Shown one piece after another: positions 22,482 through 30,919 of a DNA stretch of 33,141 bases. Position 1 is the stretch's first letter. Each line of letters opens with the position of its first letter. The notes under the pieces are model-generated. The model searched no databases. It saw only the letters and a program-made list of their open reading frames with translations, and was not told the DNA's origin. The position numbers and the translations under genes are program-made. Origin of the DNA: an uncultured Ruminococcus sp. (lineage in GTDB: Bacteria; Bacillota; Clostridia; Oscillospirales; Ruminococcaceae); assembly GCA_910579955.1 (NCBI GenBank), contig CAJTWE010000028.1:1-33141 (forward strand), given 5' to 3'.

Positions 22482-22874
22482 ATGAAATATTTTAACAACG
22501 AAGGATATGCCGATCCAACAGCATATGAAGCCCTGAACCGCATACAGCATGAGCAGAATAGAAAAAATTACCGTCCTATGGTATATATCTGTTCTCCGTA
22601 CTCTGACAAGGGTTCTGTGAGCTATACGATCGCCTGCTGCAGATGGACGAAGGATAACAACGGTATCCCGATTTCGCCGCATTTGCTTTTTTCAGAAATT
22701 GTTGACCGACATACTCCGCAGGAACGTAAGACCGCCGTTCTTTTCAGCAAGGCACTTATGGGACGCTGTTCTGAAGTTTGGATTTTCGGCAGGACATATA
22801 CAGAGGGAATGATACAGGAAATGAAATGGGCAAGAAGCAAAGGGAAAATTATCAGATTCATATCTGAAATTTGA
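22482..22874 (+). CDS. DUF4406-like nucleoside deoxyribosyltransferase-fold protein
   Basis: The protein (130 aa) has a start MKYFNNEGYADPTAYEAL and a core VYICSPYSDKG, ISPHLLFSEI, SEVWIFGRTYTEGMIQEM. This resembles the DUF4406/DUF7768 group with the nucleoside 2-deoxyribosyltransferase-like Rossmann fold, common in phage replication modules. The biochemical role is unknown; a nucleotide-related activity is plausible. AAGGAGG precedes the ATG. Confidence 0.8.
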   Translation: MKYFNNEGYADPTAYEALNRIQHEQNRKNYRPMVYICSPYSDKGSVSYTIACCRWTKDNNGIPISPHLLFSEIVDRHTPQERKTAVLFSKALMGRCSEVWIFGRTYTEGMIQEMKWARSKGKIIRFISEI

Positions 22875-22887
22875 AAGGAGAATAACA

Positions 22888-24720
22888 ATGTTTGAAACAA
22901 TTCCTGCAGAAATGACAGCGGTTCCCAACTGGGTATGCTGGAAAGCTGTTCCCGATGCAAATTCCCACAGCGGAATCAAGAAAATCCCGGTAAATCCGTA
23001 TACCGGCGGACAGGCAATGTCCAATAATCCCCAGACCTGGAGCGATTTTGAGACGGCAGTCAGAGTGTCCCAGAACTTCGATGGAATCGGCTTTATGTTT
23101 AGCGGTTCGGGTTATTTCGGCATCGACCTTGATGACTGCCGTGAGATGGTTGACAGCTATCTCCTCGGTGACAAGACAGGCATCGTGGCTGAATTTATTG
23201 ATACAATGCAGACTTATGCCGAAATTTCTCAGTCAGGAAATGGAATCCACCTCATCTGCCGAGGTATTCTTCCGCCCAACGGTCGCAGACGTGGCAAAGT
23301 CGAGATGTATGACAGCGGACGGTATTTCATCATGACCGGCAGGCAAATAGGCAGTTTTTCGGAGATTTCAGACGGCACGGAGCGTGTAAAAATGCTCCAT
23401 GCCAAGTATCTAAATACTCCGCCGTCTGCTAAAATATACAGCTCAGCACCTGCTTCAATCAAAACAACTCTGAACATTTCAGAACAGGAGCTTATCGATA
23501 AAATGCTGAATTCCCAAAACGGTGATAAATTTGCCAAACTTTACAGCGGAGATTTTTCGGATTATCCTTCTCAGTCCGAAGCAGATATGGCGTTTTGCTC
23601 CATGCTTGCATTCTGGTGCAACGGCGATACATCTCTTATGGACAGCATTTACCGAAGTTCAGGGCTTATGCGTGAAAAGTGGGACAGACGGCAGAACGGC
23701 ACTACATACGGTGCGATAACTCTTGCAAAAGCCGCTGCAGGCTTTCAGAATTTCTATACGCCTGCTACGGAAGATAATTATAGAATCACTGTAGGAAACT
23801 GCAGTGATCCTAAACCTAAGCTTCCAATGCACACCCTTGATGATACCGGAAATGCTGAACGCATACCGACTCCCGCCGGCAAAGAAAAATGGGCAGGCAG
23901 CACGATCAAAAGTATTCTTACTAACGAGAAATATAAAGGCGATGCACTTTTGCAGAAGAAGTTCACAGTTGACTTTCTGACAAAGAAACAGAAGGTGAAT
24001 GAGGGAGAAATTCCGCAGTATTACGTTGAAAACAGTCATCATGCAATCATCACACCGGAAGAATTTGACTTTGTGCAGGAAGAATTTCTAAAACGTGAAA
24101 ATGCCGGAAAGCAGTACAGCAGTACAAGTGTTTTCGCATCGAAAATCATTTGCGGAGACTGCGGCGGTTATTTCGGTGCGAAGGTCTGGCACTCCAATTC
24201 AAAGTACCGCCGTGTGATTTACCAGTGCAACAGCAAATTCAAAGGCGAACATTTCTGCACTACACCGCATCTGTATGAATCCGAAATCCAACAGAAGTTT
24301 TTGAACGCTTTTTCCCGATATTTTGGGCAGAAAGATGTGATTATCAAGAATTGCCTGTTTGTGTTAAATCAGTTAAAAATACAAGATGAACACAATATTG
24401 AGTTGCAAGCGGAGTTTGACGAAATCAATAAACAGCTGAAAGAATATATAGAAAGCGGAGGAACGGACTCAAACTACAGCGAACTGAACGCACGTTACGA
24501 GGAAATCGCCGCAAAAATTGATGCCGAAAAACAACTTGCTACCGAACGCAAAGGTAGAATTGCCAAAATGCAGGAAATTCTGCGTGTGCTGAAAAAATCT
24601 GATTCCATTCTTGAAACTTTTGATGAGAATATCTGGACAGCTCTTGTTGAAACGCTGACCGTTTTCCATGACGGCAGTATGGTATTTCTTTTCAAAGACG
24701 GTACGGAAATCAAAATCTGA
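22888..24720 (+). CDS. Chimera: phage primase N-terminal part fused to serine-recombinase C-terminal part
   Basis: Residues 1-325 (of 610) are the front of a phage primase-polymerase: WVCWKA, the metal-binding FGIDLDDC (Asp80, 82, 83), SGNGIHLICRG with His121, and YDSGRYFIMTG. The last primase-like piece is LDDTGNAER. From about residue 326 it becomes the back of a large serine recombinase: IPTPAGKEKW, STIKSILTNEKYKGDALLQK, zinc ribbon cysteines 422, 425, 447 and 457, a coiled coil (506-565) and the usual tail. The helicase half of the primase and the catalytic serine domain of the recombinase are missing. The junction (near base 23863) is in frame with no stop. The result can bind neither partner's full function; it may still synthesise primers. 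GGAG precedes the ATG. Confidence 0.88.
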   Translation: MFETIPAEMTAVPNWVCWKAVPDANSHSGIKKIPVNPYTGGQAMSNNPQTWSDFETAVRVSQNFDGIGFMFSGSGYFGIDLDDCREMVDSYLLGDKTGIVAEFIDTMQTYAEISQSGNGIHLICRGILPPNGRRRGKVEMYDSGRYFIMTGRQIGSFSEISDGTERVKMLHAKYLNTPPSAKIYSSAPASIKTTLNISEQELIDKMLNSQNGDKFAKLYSGDFSDYPSQSEADMAFCSMLAFWCNGDTSLMDSIYRSSGLMREKWDRRQNGTTYGAITLAKAAAGFQNFYTPATEDNYRITVGNCSDPKPKLPMHTLDDTGNAERIPTPAGKEKWAGSTIKSILTNEKYKGDALLQKKFTVDFLTKKQKVNEGEIPQYYVENSHHAIITPEEFDFVQEEFLKRENAGKQYSSTSVFASKIICGDCGGYFGAKVWHSNSKYRRVIYQCNSKFKGEHFCTTPHLYESEIQQKFLNAFSRYFGQKDVIIKNCLFVLNQLKIQDEHNIELQAEFDEINKQLKEYIESGGTDSNYSELNARYEEIAAKIDAEKQLATERKGRIAKMQEILRVLKKSDSILETFDENIWTALVETLTVFHDGSMVFLFKDGTEIKI

Positions 24721-24732
24721 ATAAATAGAAAA

Positions 24733-24774
24733 TTCCCTTAGCAGTGAAAAGTACACTGTTAAGGAAGTTTTTTT
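24733..24774 (+). terminator. Terminator of the chimeric gene
   Basis: TTCCCTTAGCAGTG pairs with CACTGTTAAGGAA (one bulge, one wobble), followed by seven T. It lies 12 bases after the stop and ends the phage module. Confidence 0.88.
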
Positions 24775-24805
24775 GCTGTCAAACGTTTAGTGGGTGCATC
24801 AGGGG

Positions 24806-24829
24806 AGTGTAATCGTTTGATTTTGCACC
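24806..24829 (+). repeat. 24-bp direct repeat, right copy (candidate island boundary)
   Basis: Same-direction counterpart of 6311-6334 (23 of 24 bases identical), located between the recombinase-tail gene and the tRNA-Pro terminator. The 18.5 kb between the copies contains all the recombinase and phage genes. Confidence 0.6.
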
Positions 24830-24837
24830 CAGCAACG

Positions 24838-24869
24838 AAAAAATGCACCCACCAAGTGAGTGCATTTTT
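24838..24869. terminator. tRNA-Pro terminator (bidirectional)
   Basis: AAAAATGCAC (24839-24848) pairs with GTGCATTTTT (24860-24869); A- and T-runs give a U-tract in both directions. It lies downstream of the minus-strand tRNA. Confidence 0.75.
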
Positions 24870-24895
24870 ACATTGTATCAATTGAGATACGATTA

Positions 24896-24971
24896 TGGTC
24901 TGAGTGACGGGACTTGAACCCACGGCCTCTACCACCCCAAGGTAGCGCGCTACCAACTGCGCCACACCCAG
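24896..24971 (-). tRNA. tRNA-Pro (anticodon GGG)
   Basis: The cloverleaf reads cleanly on the minus strand: acceptor CTGGGTG with CACTCAG, D stem GCGC/GCGC, anticodon stem CTACC/GGTAG with loop TTGGGGT (GGG), T arm GTGGG TTCAAGT CCCGT, discriminator A, and an encoded CCA at 24896-24898. All arms pair, with a few G-T wobbles. tRNA genes are common integration targets, but no second tRNA 3' fragment was found in the window. Confidence 0.95.
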
Positions 24972-25024
24972 ACATAAAATAAAAGGGGATTTAACGTAAC
25001 AGGCATTTTTTGCCTACAGCATGT

Positions 25025-25053
25025 AGTATAACATAAAGAAAAATATTTGTCAA
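25025..25053 (-). promoter_or_regulatory. tRNA-Pro promoter
   Basis: Minus strand TTGACA (25048-25053), a 17-base spacer, TATACT (25025-25030). A near-consensus sigma-70 promoter about 55 bases before the tRNA. Confidence 0.85.
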
Positions 25054-25106
25054 GTCGTTTTTTGAAATCTTGAGAAAAATATTTTTTGAAAATGTTTGTT
25101 TCGGTG

Positions 25107-25135
25107 TTGCAAAATCAAAAAAAGTGTTGTATAAT
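25107..25135 (+). promoter_or_regulatory. Promoter of the MBOAT-FkbH-ACP operon
   Basis: TTGCAA (25107-25112), a 17-base spacer, TATAAT (25130-25135), giving a start near 25142 and a leader of about 70 bases before the MBOAT gene. Confidence 0.75.
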
Positions 25136-25213
25136 TAAATTATGTGCCGTAATATAAATTTTATTTTCGGTTTTATAAATTATGTCTGACGCATGAGTCC
25201 GGAGGTTCTTTGT

Positions 25214-26620
25214 ATGGCGTTTTCGAATCTTTTCTTTATGTTTTTGTTTTTGCCAATTTGTGTTGGTATGTACTTCATTGCAAATCCAAAATACAGAAAT
25301 GCAGTACTTATAGTATTTTCACTGATATTTTACGCATGGGGCGATGCTGTGTACATATGGCTTCTGCTTGCCTGCTGCTGCCTTAATTTTCTGTTTGGAA
25401 AAATGATTTCTTTTGGCAAAGGAAGCGCACCCAAGTTCGGACTCTGGGCAGGACTTATTATAAATATAGGGCTGCTTGCAGGAATAAAATATACGGGATT
25501 TTTTATTGAAAATATAAACGCTGTTTTTAATACAAATATGATTGTTCCCAAATATCACTTGCCATTGGGACTTAGCTTTTTTACTTTTCGTGCAATATCT
25601 TATTTGGTGGATTGTTACTGGGGCAAGGTTAAGGCTGAGCGAAGTCTCAGTACGTTTCTTTTGTATATGACTCTTTTTCCAATCACAACTCAAGGTCCAA
25701 TTGTGCGCTATGAAACTGTGGCATTGGAGCTTCATTCAAGAACTACAACCGCAGTGGATTTTAGTGAGGGACTTGGCAGGATAGTTATAGGTCTTGCTAA
25801 AAAGGTGCTTATTGCTGACCAGCTCGGAAGTATCGTAGACCAGTTTCTTGGCAGTGGCTCTCTGGAACATCAAAGCGTTTTAGGTGCGTGGTACGGCGTT
25901 ATTATGTACGCACTCCAGATATACTTTGATTTTTCCGGTTATTCTGATATGGCAATTGGTATTGGACGAATATTTGGCTTTAAGTTTAATGAGAATTTCA
26001 GATATCCGTTTATGTGTAAGGATGTTACGGAATTCTGGCAGAGATGGCATATTTCTCTCGGTACATTCTTCCGTGATTATGTGTTGTACATTCCGATTTT
26101 CGGAAAGAGAAGAAAGTTCGGAGGCTTATTTCTAGTTTGGATATTAACAGGCTTATGGCACGGCGCATCTTGGAACTTCTTGATATGGGGACTTTATTAT
26201 GGTGTATTGCTTGCTATTGAGATGATCATAGGAAAGAAAACTATGAAAAAAATCCCGATCGCAATTCGTCATATATATAATAAAATAGTTATAGTAATTG
26301 GATTTTGTATATTCTACTTTACCGATCTTTCAGAGCTGGGACAGTGCCTAAAGAGTATGTTCTTTATGGGCAGCGGAAGCTTTACAGATTCACTTCTCAT
26401 ATCATCGTTTAAGAGCAATGTATTTCTTATTATTGCAGCGGTTATATGCTGCTTCCCAATACTTGAAAATATCAAAAAACGTGTGCTGACAATTAAAGAT
26501 AAGAGTACTTTTGCAGTAGTACAGAATGTCGGAACTTTGATTTGTATGGCACTTCTTATAATTAGCGGAATTTTCCTCGTAAATGCAACGAGTCGTCCGT
26601 TCTTGTACTTGCAATTTTAA
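25214..26620 (+). CDS. MBOAT-family O-acyltransferase (AlgI/DltB-like)
   Basis: Integral membrane protein (468 aa from ATG 25214, preceded by GGAGG; an upstream ATG at 25193 overlaps that site). Many hydrophobic segments span its length. The MBOAT signatures are clear: LQIYFDFSGYSDMAIGIGRI (235-254), YPFMCKDVTEFWQRWHISLG with His279, and the catalytic His316 in LTGLWHGASWNFLIWG. Members move acyl groups across or at the membrane onto extracellular polymers. The downstream FkbH-like enzyme and ACP suggest the donor is an acyl-ACP, as for DltB, here perhaps glyceryl. Substrate and polymer are not shown. Confidence 0.93.
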   Translation: MAFSNLFFMFLFLPICVGMYFIANPKYRNAVLIVFSLIFYAWGDAVYIWLLLACCCLNFLFGKMISFGKGSAPKFGLWAGLIINIGLLAGIKYTGFFIENINAVFNTNMIVPKYHLPLGLSFFTFRAISYLVDCYWGKVKAERSLSTFLLYMTLFPITTQGPIVRYETVALELHSRTTTAVDFSEGLGRIVIGLAKKVLIADQLGSIVDQFLGSGSLEHQSVLGAWYGVIMYALQIYFDFSGYSDMAIGIGRIFGFKFNENFRYPFMCKDVTEFWQRWHISLGTFFRDYVLYIPIFGKRRKFGGLFLVWILTGLWHGASWNFLIWGLYYGVLLAIEMIIGKKTMKKIPIAIRHIYNKIVIVIGFCIFYFTDLSELGQCLKSMFFMGSGSFTDSLLISSFKSNVFLIIAAVICCFPILENIKKRVLTIKDKSTFAVVQNVGTLICMALLIISGIFLVNATSRPFLYLQF

Positions 26621-26635
26621 GAAAGGAGAATTTCC

Positions 26636-29101
26636 ATGGCATCAAAGAAAAAAACATTATCACCGGGCGAAATGCGTCCGCTTTCAGCTCTGAAAAAGCA
26701 AAGCGCCTCTTCTTCAAAAAAGAGAAATTCACCTACAAGAGTTCCAGAACCTCAAAAGCTGCCTCAGTATGGAGTGCCGTCAGCAGGTGAGACTCAGGCT
26801 CAGAATACAGTACCGAATTTTCAGGGGAATATCCAGATAATATCTGATGAGCCAAATAACGCAGTTCAGGATAATAATGCTGCCACTCAAAATGCTCCCG
26901 TGAACATAGAGGAAGCGGCAGCGGCTTTGTTTAAGAGTATCCAAGAGCTTGAGAAAACGAAAAGCGAATCCAAGCCCAAGCCTGAGGATACACCTGCGCC
27001 AGAACCACAGCCAGAACCTGCACCGGAGATTTCTACTCCCAAGCCAGAGCCTAAACCAGAGCCTAAACTTGAACCCAAGCCAGAATATAAACCAGAACCT
27101 AAGCCAGTTCCAAAATCCGAACCAAAGGCTGCAATAAAACCAGATGAAGCGGCAGAGCAGGTACACGCTGCTTTTGTAAAGCCTGCTACGAAACCTCTAG
27201 CTGAGTATAAGCAGGAAACAAAGCCTGTAACTCCTGCACGCAGACGTGGTTCATCAGCTCCGGACCTTTCCAATAAGGCGGATAGAGACGCATTTTTCTC
27301 AAAATATATAAATGTATCAGATAAAAAAGATTTGTCAGATAAAAAGAAATCCGAAGATTTTCCTGTTATAACTGAGGAGTATATAAAAAATCAGGAATCC
27401 TCCAATAAGAATAAGGAGGAGAAAAAAACTCAGAAGCGCCGTAATCCTTTTCTTACCTCTAGAACTGGAAGAACTGTTGTTTCCCATGCAAAGGAAGAGC
27501 TAGCATCGCCGCCGATAGGAGCAAAACCAGCTGAAGAGCCAGGCAATGCCTCTCTTGAGCAGGTCATGGATATCCTTAATGATAATATTCAGGATATGAA
27601 AAATAAGGCTGATGTCTCAAATCAGGAGATTCCGGAGAATGCAGCTGAAAATGCAGCTGTGGATACTGCTACAGCTGAGATGCGTGAAACAATCGAGGGT
27701 GTTGTAGAGCTTCAACGCAAAGAGCGTGAAGAGGCAAGAACTAAACTCAGTGAAGACGAAATAACAGAAATGTGTAAAAAAAGCAGTATCATACGTTCGG
27801 CAGTAATTATGGGTTTGATAATTCTGTGTGGAGCATTCTTGCTTTTTGGAGAGCGTTCTGATTTTTCAGCTGAGGAAAACCGTAAGCTTGCGACAATGCC
27901 TGAATTTTCGTGGAGTTCTTATCTTAACGGTGAATATACAGAGGGTGTGGCATCTTATTATAACGATACAGTTCCAATGAGAAGTACTTTTAAAAAGGCG
28001 ATTTCGTATATGCAGAACTGGAAGGGACTTCCTTCTGATAATGATGAGGATGCTGCATTTTTTGGAAATGTTTCAATAAAAGATGACAATAAACAAAGCG
28101 ATGAAAAAACGTCTCAGACTACTGATGCGTCAGATATCGTAAACAGCATTAATACTACTTCGGCAACGTCTCAGAATAGTGTTACAACAACAACCGAACC
28201 GGAGGAATATGAACCGCCAGTAGAAGTAGGAGACAGCATTATAATTCACAAAAAGCGTGCAATAAGCTTTTACGGTGGGCTTGATTCTATTGCAGAATCT
28301 TATGCAAATACTTTGAATGATTTTAAAACAGAGCTGCCGAATGTTAATGTATACTCACTCATTGCGCCAACATCAGTGTCTTTCTATTTGCCTGATGAGT
28401 ATAAAGATTATACAGCAAATGAGAAGGAAAAGATAGAATATGCAAACAGATTTTTCAAAGGCGTAAAGCCTGTAGATGTTTACTCTGCTTTGGAGCAGCA
28501 TAAGGATGAAAATATATACGCTCGTACCGACCATCACTGGCTGCCACTTGGAGCATACTATGCGGCAGAAGAATTTGCAAAAACTGCTGGAGTTCCGTTT
28601 ACTGATATTTCCAATATGGACTCTGAAACTAAGGATGACTATGTCGGTACTATGTATACATTTACAGAAAGCACCATTCTCTCTGAAAATCCAGAGGAAT
28701 TCACATATTATAAGCCTAAAAACAACTATAAAACAGAGTATTATACCTCTTCATTTGATTTTAATTATGAAGGCGACCTCTTAGTTGACATTTCAGACTT
28801 TGACCCTGTAGGTTATTATCTTGTTTTCATGATGGGCGATGATAAAATAGTTCATGTGTCAACAGATGTAAATAACGACAGAACGCTTGTTATCTTTAAA
28901 GACAGCTACGGCAATGCAATGGTACCATGTCTTGTAGGTTCATTTTCTGATATATATGTATGTGATATACGTTATTTCAACTTGAATGCAGCACAGTTTT
29001 GCAGAGATGTCGGCGCTACAGATTTGCTTTTTGCTATGAATACATTTAGTGCAACAGGTGCTAATGAAGATTGCATTGAACAGATTCTCTATTATCAGTA
29101 A
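26636..29101 (+). CDS. AlgX/AlgJ-like DHHW-motif membrane-anchored protein with long cytoplasmic extension
   Basis: The protein (821 aa) has residues 1-384 cytoplasmic and low-complexity, with Pro/Glu/Lys-rich repeats at 113-165 (PEPKPEPK-type) and charged helices. A single transmembrane segment lies at about 385-404 (SAVIMGLIILCGAFLLFG), followed by an extracellular SGNH-like domain. The domain starts ERSDFSAEENRKLATMPEFS and carries the catalytic-type DHHW (632-635) and FKDSYGN motifs of the AlgX/AlgJ acetyltransferase-like group. It is probably the extracellular partner that hands the acyl group from the MBOAT protein to a surface glycan. A Thr/Ser linker (490-525) lies inside the outer part. 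AAGAAAGGAG precedes the ATG, 15 bases after the MBOAT stop. The long cytoplasmic extension is unusual for the family. Confidence 0.85.
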   Translation: MASKKKTLSPGEMRPLSALKKQSASSSKKRNSPTRVPEPQKLPQYGVPSAGETQAQNTVPNFQGNIQIISDEPNNAVQDNNAATQNAPVNIEEAAAALFKSIQELEKTKSESKPKPEDTPAPEPQPEPAPEISTPKPEPKPEPKLEPKPEYKPEPKPVPKSEPKAAIKPDEAAEQVHAAFVKPATKPLAEYKQETKPVTPARRRGSSAPDLSNKADRDAFFSKYINVSDKKDLSDKKKSEDFPVITEEYIKNQESSNKNKEEKKTQKRRNPFLTSRTGRTVVSHAKEELASPPIGAKPAEEPGNASLEQVMDILNDNIQDMKNKADVSNQEIPENAAENAAVDTATAEMRETIEGVVELQRKEREEARTKLSEDEITEMCKKSSIIRSAVIMGLIILCGAFLLFGERSDFSAEENRKLATMPEFSWSSYLNGEYTEGVASYYNDTVPMRSTFKKAISYMQNWKGLPSDNDEDAAFFGNVSIKDDNKQSDEKTSQTTDASDIVNSINTTSATSQNSVTTTTEPEEYEPPVEVGDSIIIHKKRAISFYGGLDSIAESYANTLNDFKTELPNVNVYSLIAPTSVSFYLPDEYKDYTANEKEKIEYANRFFKGVKPVDVYSALEQHKDENIYARTDHHWLPLGAYYAAEEFAKTAGVPFTDISNMDSETKDDYVGTMYTFTESTILSENPEEFTYYKPKNNYKTEYYTSSFDFNYEGDLLVDISDFDPVGYYLVFMMGDDKIVHVSTDVNNDRTLVIFKDSYGNAMVPCLVGSFSDIYVCDIRYFNLNAAQFCRDVGATDLLFAMNTFSATGANEDCIEQILYYQ

Positions 29102-29119
29102 AGGAAATTTGATAAATAA

Positions 29120-30919
29120 ATGAAAGAACTTGAATATCCATTTGACGGCGCATGGATAATGAAAAAACGCCGTAAGCTTAAAAATATGCTTCTTGAAGAT
29201 AGAAGCATACGTATAGAGAAACGTATTGCAGTTCTCGGAGGCTCTACTACAAGTGATATAATTTCTGCAATGGAGCTTTTTTTATTAAATTTGGGTATAA
29301 AGCCTTTGTTTTATGAGTCAGAATATGCGAGATATTGGCAAGATGCAATGTTTGATAATCCTGAACTGGAAAAATTTAAGCCAGATATTATCTTTATTCA
29401 TACATCTTCAAGAAACCTTGACTTTTTTCCTGAAAACGTTACCTGTACACCGCAGGAAATGGAAGACGCACTGATGGCTCAGTATGAGCATTTTGAGCAG
29501 ATGTGGGAAAGAATATCTGAGGTTTATAGCTGCCCTATAATTCAGAATAACTTTGAAATGCCGTCTTATAGGCTCTTGGGCAACAGCGATGCATGGGATA
29601 TTCATGGCAAAATCAATTTTATTACAAGGCTAAACTGTAAGTTCTATGAGTATGCGCAGAAGCATCCGTCATTCTATATAAATGATATAAATTATGTTTC
29701 TGCCTGCTATGGTCTTGATGAGTGGCTTGAACCGAAGTACTGGTACTTGTATAAGTATGCAATGTGCGTTCCTGCAATACCGGTTTTTGCTTATAATACT
29801 GTACGTATAATTAAGTCTATTTTTGGTAAAAATAAGAAAGTCCTTGCTCTGGACCTTGACAATACGCTTTGGGGCGGCGTTATTGGAGACGACGGTCAGG
29901 AAGGAATAGAAATAGGCCATGAAACTACTATGGGTCAGGGCTACGAAGAGGTACAGCGTTATATAAAAGCCCATAAGCAAATGGGAATACTTCTTACTGT
30001 ATGCTCCAAAAATGATGAAGAAAATGCAATATTAGGTCTTGAGCACCCAAGCGGAGTTTTAAAGCCTGATGATTTCACAGTTATAAAAGCAAACTGGAAT
30101 CCAAAGGATATTAATATTACAGAAACAGCCGGTGAACTCAATTTTCTGCCGGAGAGTTTTGTATTTGTGGATGACAACCCTGCTGAACGTGCAATTGTAG
30201 AGGGACAGATCCCCGGAATTGCAGTGCCAGACTTTGAAACTGTGGAAGAGTGTATTAGTAGCATAGACAAGGCAGGATATTTTGAGGTCACAGCTCTTTC
30301 AGCAGATGATTCAAAAAGGGGAGAGATGTATAAAGCAAATGCCGAACGTGCAAAGCTACAGAAATCATTCGGCAGCTATGAGGATTATCTTAAAAGTCTT
30401 GATATGAATGCTAAAATCACAGATTTTGAACCGATATACTTACAGAGAATTGTACAGCTTACAAATAAGAGCAATCAGTTTAATCTTACCACAAGACGTT
30501 ACCAGCTTGATGAAATGAATAAAATTGCAGGAGACAGCAGCTATATTCGTCTCTGTGGAAGTCTTAGCGACCGTTTCGGAGATAACGGTATTGTTTCTAT
30601 AGTAATTGGCGAAATAATCGACAGTACGGTACATGTTGACCTATGGCTTATGAGCTGCCGTGTGCTTAAACGTGATATGGAGCTTGCAATGCTTGATGAG
30701 CTTGTAAGGCAGTGCAGAGAGCACAGTTTAACTAAGATTATAGGTCATTATTATAAGACAAATAAAAATGCTATGGTGGCAGATCTTTATGGAAGCTTCG
30801 GCTTTGATAAGGTTCAGGAATTCGATAATGGCGATAGTACATGGGAACTGGAAATCGCAAACTATAAAAATAAAAATTACGTAATTAGAGTAAATGAACA
30901 GGAGAGAATAACAAGATGA
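29120..30919 (+). CDS. FkbH-like HAD-IIIC enzyme (putative glyceryl-ACP synthase)
   Basis: The protein (599 aa) has an SGNH-like domain at residues 35-235 (AVLGGSTTSDI), a HAD phosphatase-like domain at 239-370 with the nucleophile motif LALDLDNTLWGGVIGDDG (Asp245, Asp247) and FVFVDDNPAER, and a GNAT-like C-terminal region (about 420-590, including LTNKSNQFNLTTRRY). This is the FkbH architecture, whose characterised members take 1,3-bisphosphoglycerate, remove phosphate and load glyceryl onto an ACP. The ACP gene starts inside its stop codon (ATGA overlap). The substrate is inferred from the family. Confidence 0.9.
   Translation: MKELEYPFDGAWIMKKRRKLKNMLLEDRSIRIEKRIAVLGGSTTSDIISAMELFLLNLGIKPLFYESEYARYWQDAMFDNPELEKFKPDIIFIHTSSRNLDFFPENVTCTPQEMEDALMAQYEHFEQMWERISEVYSCPIIQNNFEMPSYRLLGNSDAWDIHGKINFITRLNCKFYEYAQKHPSFYINDINYVSACYGLDEWLEPKYWYLYKYAMCVPAIPVFAYNTVRIIKSIFGKNKKVLALDLDNTLWGGVIGDDGQEGIEIGHETTMGQGYEEVQRYIKAHKQMGILLTVCSKNDEENAILGLEHPSGVLKPDDFTVIKANWNPKDINITETAGELNFLPESFVFVDDNPAERAIVEGQIPGIAVPDFETVEECISSIDKAGYFEVTALSADDSKRGEMYKANAERAKLQKSFGSYEDYLKSLDMNAKITDFEPIYLQRIVQLTNKSNQFNLTTRRYQLDEMNKIAGDSSYIRLCGSLSDRFGDNGIVSIVIGEIIDSTVHVDLWLMSCRVLKRDMELAMLDELVRQCREHSLTKIIGHYYKTNKNAMVADLYGSFGFDKVQEFDNGDSTWELEIANYKNKNYVIRVNEQERITR

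Larger units (their letters stand above)
16228..24720. mobile_element. Degraded prophage or phage-satellite region
   Basis: The plus-strand genes from 18136 follow the usual order of a Firmicute phage replication module, from Gp157-like protein to primase. No capsid, tail, portal, terminase or lysis genes follow. The last gene is a fusion between primase and serine recombinase, as expected after a large deletion. Whether the two minus-strand genes belong to the same element is uncertain. Confidence 0.7.
6311..24829. mobile_element. Accessory island between direct repeats (composite)
   Basis: The 18.5 kb holds the tyrosine recombinase, XRE regulator, ATPase-nuclease, dockerin cargo, unknown pair and phage module, and is bounded by a 24-bp direct repeat. 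It combines parts from at least two elements. The true boundaries may lie further left, because the regulator cassettes from 4056 also look mobile. Confidence 0.4.

Noticed and set aside
24759..24965. Minus-strand ORF of 68 codons across the tRNA-Pro gene
   Set aside because: It is translation through a tRNA gene and its terminator; the tRNA cloverleaf explains the sequence.
24896..24971. tRNA-Pro considered as the integration target with a duplicated 3' end
   Set aside because: I could find no second copy of the tRNA 3' end in the window; the direct repeat at 24806 lies outside the tRNA.
26780..27273. Minus-strand ORFs rich in Gly/Ser or Trp/Phe opposite the Pro/Lys/Glu repeats
   Set aside because: Shadows of the low-complexity coding sequence on the plus strand.
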